The notes under the pieces were generated by a model that was given only the letters and a program-made list of their open reading frames with translations, was not told the DNA's origin and did no database searches. Source: Gemmatimonadota bacterium (GTDB taxonomy: Bacteria; Gemmatimonadota; Gemmatimonadetes; Longimicrobiales; Gaopeijiaceae). Taken from it: a stretch of DNA of 7,156 nucleotides. Shown one piece after another: positions 6,216 to 7,156 of the stretch (position 1 is its first letter; every line of letters begins with the position of its first letter). The translations under genes and the position numbers were made by a program. Location: the NCBI GenBank assembly GCA_003695865.1, contig RFGQ01000042.1, positions 1-7,156 on the forward strand, in the 5' to 3' direction.

Positions 6216-7156
6216 TCAGGTGCCGCGCTTGGTCCAGAAGGCGATCGCGCAGTTGTTGCGCCCGGTGTTGAACTCGGGCGGCAGTTCCGACGGCCCACGG
6301 TAGACCTCGACCAGTTCGACGTCGAACAGGATCGGCTCGCCGAAGCCCAGGGCCATATCGAAGGGGACGCCGTCCTTGAAGACCATGGGCGTGCAGCGCC
6401 GAAGCTGGAGGCTCTCGGGCCGGATGCCCGGCCCGAACACGCGCACTCCCGGCCGCCCGCGCAGCAGTTCGGCCAGGCTGAATTGACCCCTGCGCTCGAT
6501 CTCCTCGCCGTCGATGAACTCGCCGATCCCGATCCGTCGCCGCTCGGCGATGCCCCGCTGGTTCTCCATCCAGTTCCTGGAGCGCACCTTCACCGTTACC
6601 CCTTCGATGGGGAGCGCGTCGATGGCCATCGTCGCCTGAACCTCGTGACCACGGCCCGGACGCACCTCGAGATCGCCCTCGAGCGTGAGATAGGTCAGGT
6701 GGGACACCGTCACGTGCCACGACCCCGCGGGCACCTCCTGGAACAGGAAGCGGCCCTCGCGGTCGGTCACCGCCACCTGATCGGCGCCGGTGCCCGCGTC
6801 GAGGCGCACCTCGGCCGTCTCGACCGGCCGTCCGGCCTCGTCGACGACCCGCCCTTTCACGAGGCCCGGCGGAAGCCGTTCGGCCAGCCGGGCCGCACGC
6901 TGGCGCAGCAGGTGTTCGCGCGCCGCAGCCTCGACCTCTTCGATCGGCGTCAGGCGCCGGGCGTCGAGCGTGGTGCGGAGCGTATCTCCGGGGGCCAGAA
7001 CCCAGGGGCCGTGCGTGAGCGATGCGAACCCCTCGCCTTCGACGACGATGGAGTAGCTGCCGGGATCGGGCAGCGTCAGCGTGAATCGCCCCTCCCCGTC
7101 CGTCGTCGCGCGCGCCACCGTCACGAACGCGTCGTCGACCAGGGTCACCGAAGCGC
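6216..7156 (-). CDS. Carboxypeptidase-regulatory-like and TonB-plug-domain protein lacking a beta-barrel (partial, N-terminus outside window)
   Basis: The frame is open from the window edge to TGA at 6218-6216, leaving about 313 residues; the true start and any signal peptide lie beyond the window. Numbered from the GTG codon at 7148, residues 1-65 are a carboxypeptidase-regulatory-like beta-sandwich (ATTDGEGRFTLTLPDPGSYS). A helical linker follows at about 68-93. A second such domain spans about 97-178 (VKGRVVDEAGRPVETAEVRL, TDREGRFLFQEVPAG). Residues ~183-310 resemble the TonB receptor plug: FIDGEEIERRGQFSLAELL, RGRPGVRVF, KDGVPFD and VELVEVYRGPSELP. In a receptor the 22-strand barrel would follow, but this protein stops shortly after IAFWTKRGT. 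Similar barrel-less plug proteins are, from memory, numerous in Gemmatimonadota; their function is not established. Two cysteines (C252, C300) bracket the plug end and could form a disulfide. It is probably an outer-membrane or periplasmic accessory protein. Confidence 0.82.
   Translation of the reverse strand, partial: ASVTLVDDAFVTVARATTDGEGRFTLTLPDPGSYSIVVEGEGFASLTHGPWVLAPGDTLRTTLDARRLTPIEEVEAAAREHLLRQRAARLAERLPPGLVKGRVVDEAGRPVETAEVRLDAGTGADQVAVTDREGRFLFQEVPAGSWHVTVSHLTYLTLEGDLEVRPGRGHEVQATMAIDALPIEGVTVKVRSRNWMENQRGIAERRRIGIGEFIDGEEIERRGQFSLAELLRGRPGVRVFGPGIRPESLQLRRCTPMVFKDGVPFDMALGFGEPILFDVELVEVYRGPSELPPEFNTGRNNCAIAFWTKRGT

Noticed and set aside
5851..6720. 289-codon minus-strand frame overlapping the plug protein and amidohydrolase ends
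   Set aside because: It is out of frame with the plug-domain protein, which has recognisable motifs throughout. The alternative is Arg/Gly-rich with no motif. I considered a frameshift continuation of the plug protein into a barrel, but no barrel-like strands appear.
1..7156. CRISPR arrays, tRNA or rRNA genes, insertion sequences, attachment sites
   Set aside because: I saw no regularly spaced direct repeats, cloverleaf-like sequences, transposase motifs or terminal inverted repeats. Nearly all sequence is accounted for by the five genes and short spacers.

Overview
This is a 7.2 kb stretch of very GC-rich bacterial chromosome with tightly packed genes. Two features make a Gemmatimonadota (Gemmatimonadetes) genome or a similar lineage the best guess: the GC-rich coding style, and a truncated TonB-plug protein carrying carboxypeptidase-regulatory-like domains with no beta-barrel. 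This placement is inference; there is no rRNA or other marker in the window.

Layout: (1) positions 1-770, plus strand: the C-terminal two thirds of an FAD-dependent amine oxidase of the monomeric sarcosine oxidase type. (2) 763-1773, minus strand: a complete SAM-dependent O-methyltransferase of the acetylserotonin/carminomycin methyltransferase fold; the two stops overlap by 8 bp, tail to tail. (3) 1901-4513, minus strand, upstream of the methyltransferase and possibly co-transcribed with it: a large exported protein with a signal peptide, a TolB/S9-like beta-propeller, an M28 zinc aminopeptidase domain with every metal ligand present, and a fibronectin-III-like tail. (4) 4514-4694: a divergent intergenic region with several inverted repeats. 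(5) 4695-6107, plus strand: an exported metal-dependent amidohydrolase of the imidazolonepropionase-like/Xaa-dipeptidase group. (6) 6108-6215: a convergent intergenic spacer with a short hairpin. (7) 6216 to the window end, minus strand: the plug-domain protein, cut at its N-terminus by the window edge.

How the genes may work together: the M28 peptidase and the amidohydrolase are both predicted to leave the cytoplasm and are transcribed divergently from one short region. A shared role in breaking down peptides or acylated amino compounds outside the inner membrane is therefore plausible. The oxidase and methyltransferase look cytoplasmic, and neither has a demonstrable link to the other genes. 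I see no mobile element, CRISPR array, tRNA, rRNA, defence locus or toxin-antitoxin pair. I did not find a convincing new biological system; the most unusual items are the peptidase domain architecture and the barrel-less plug protein.
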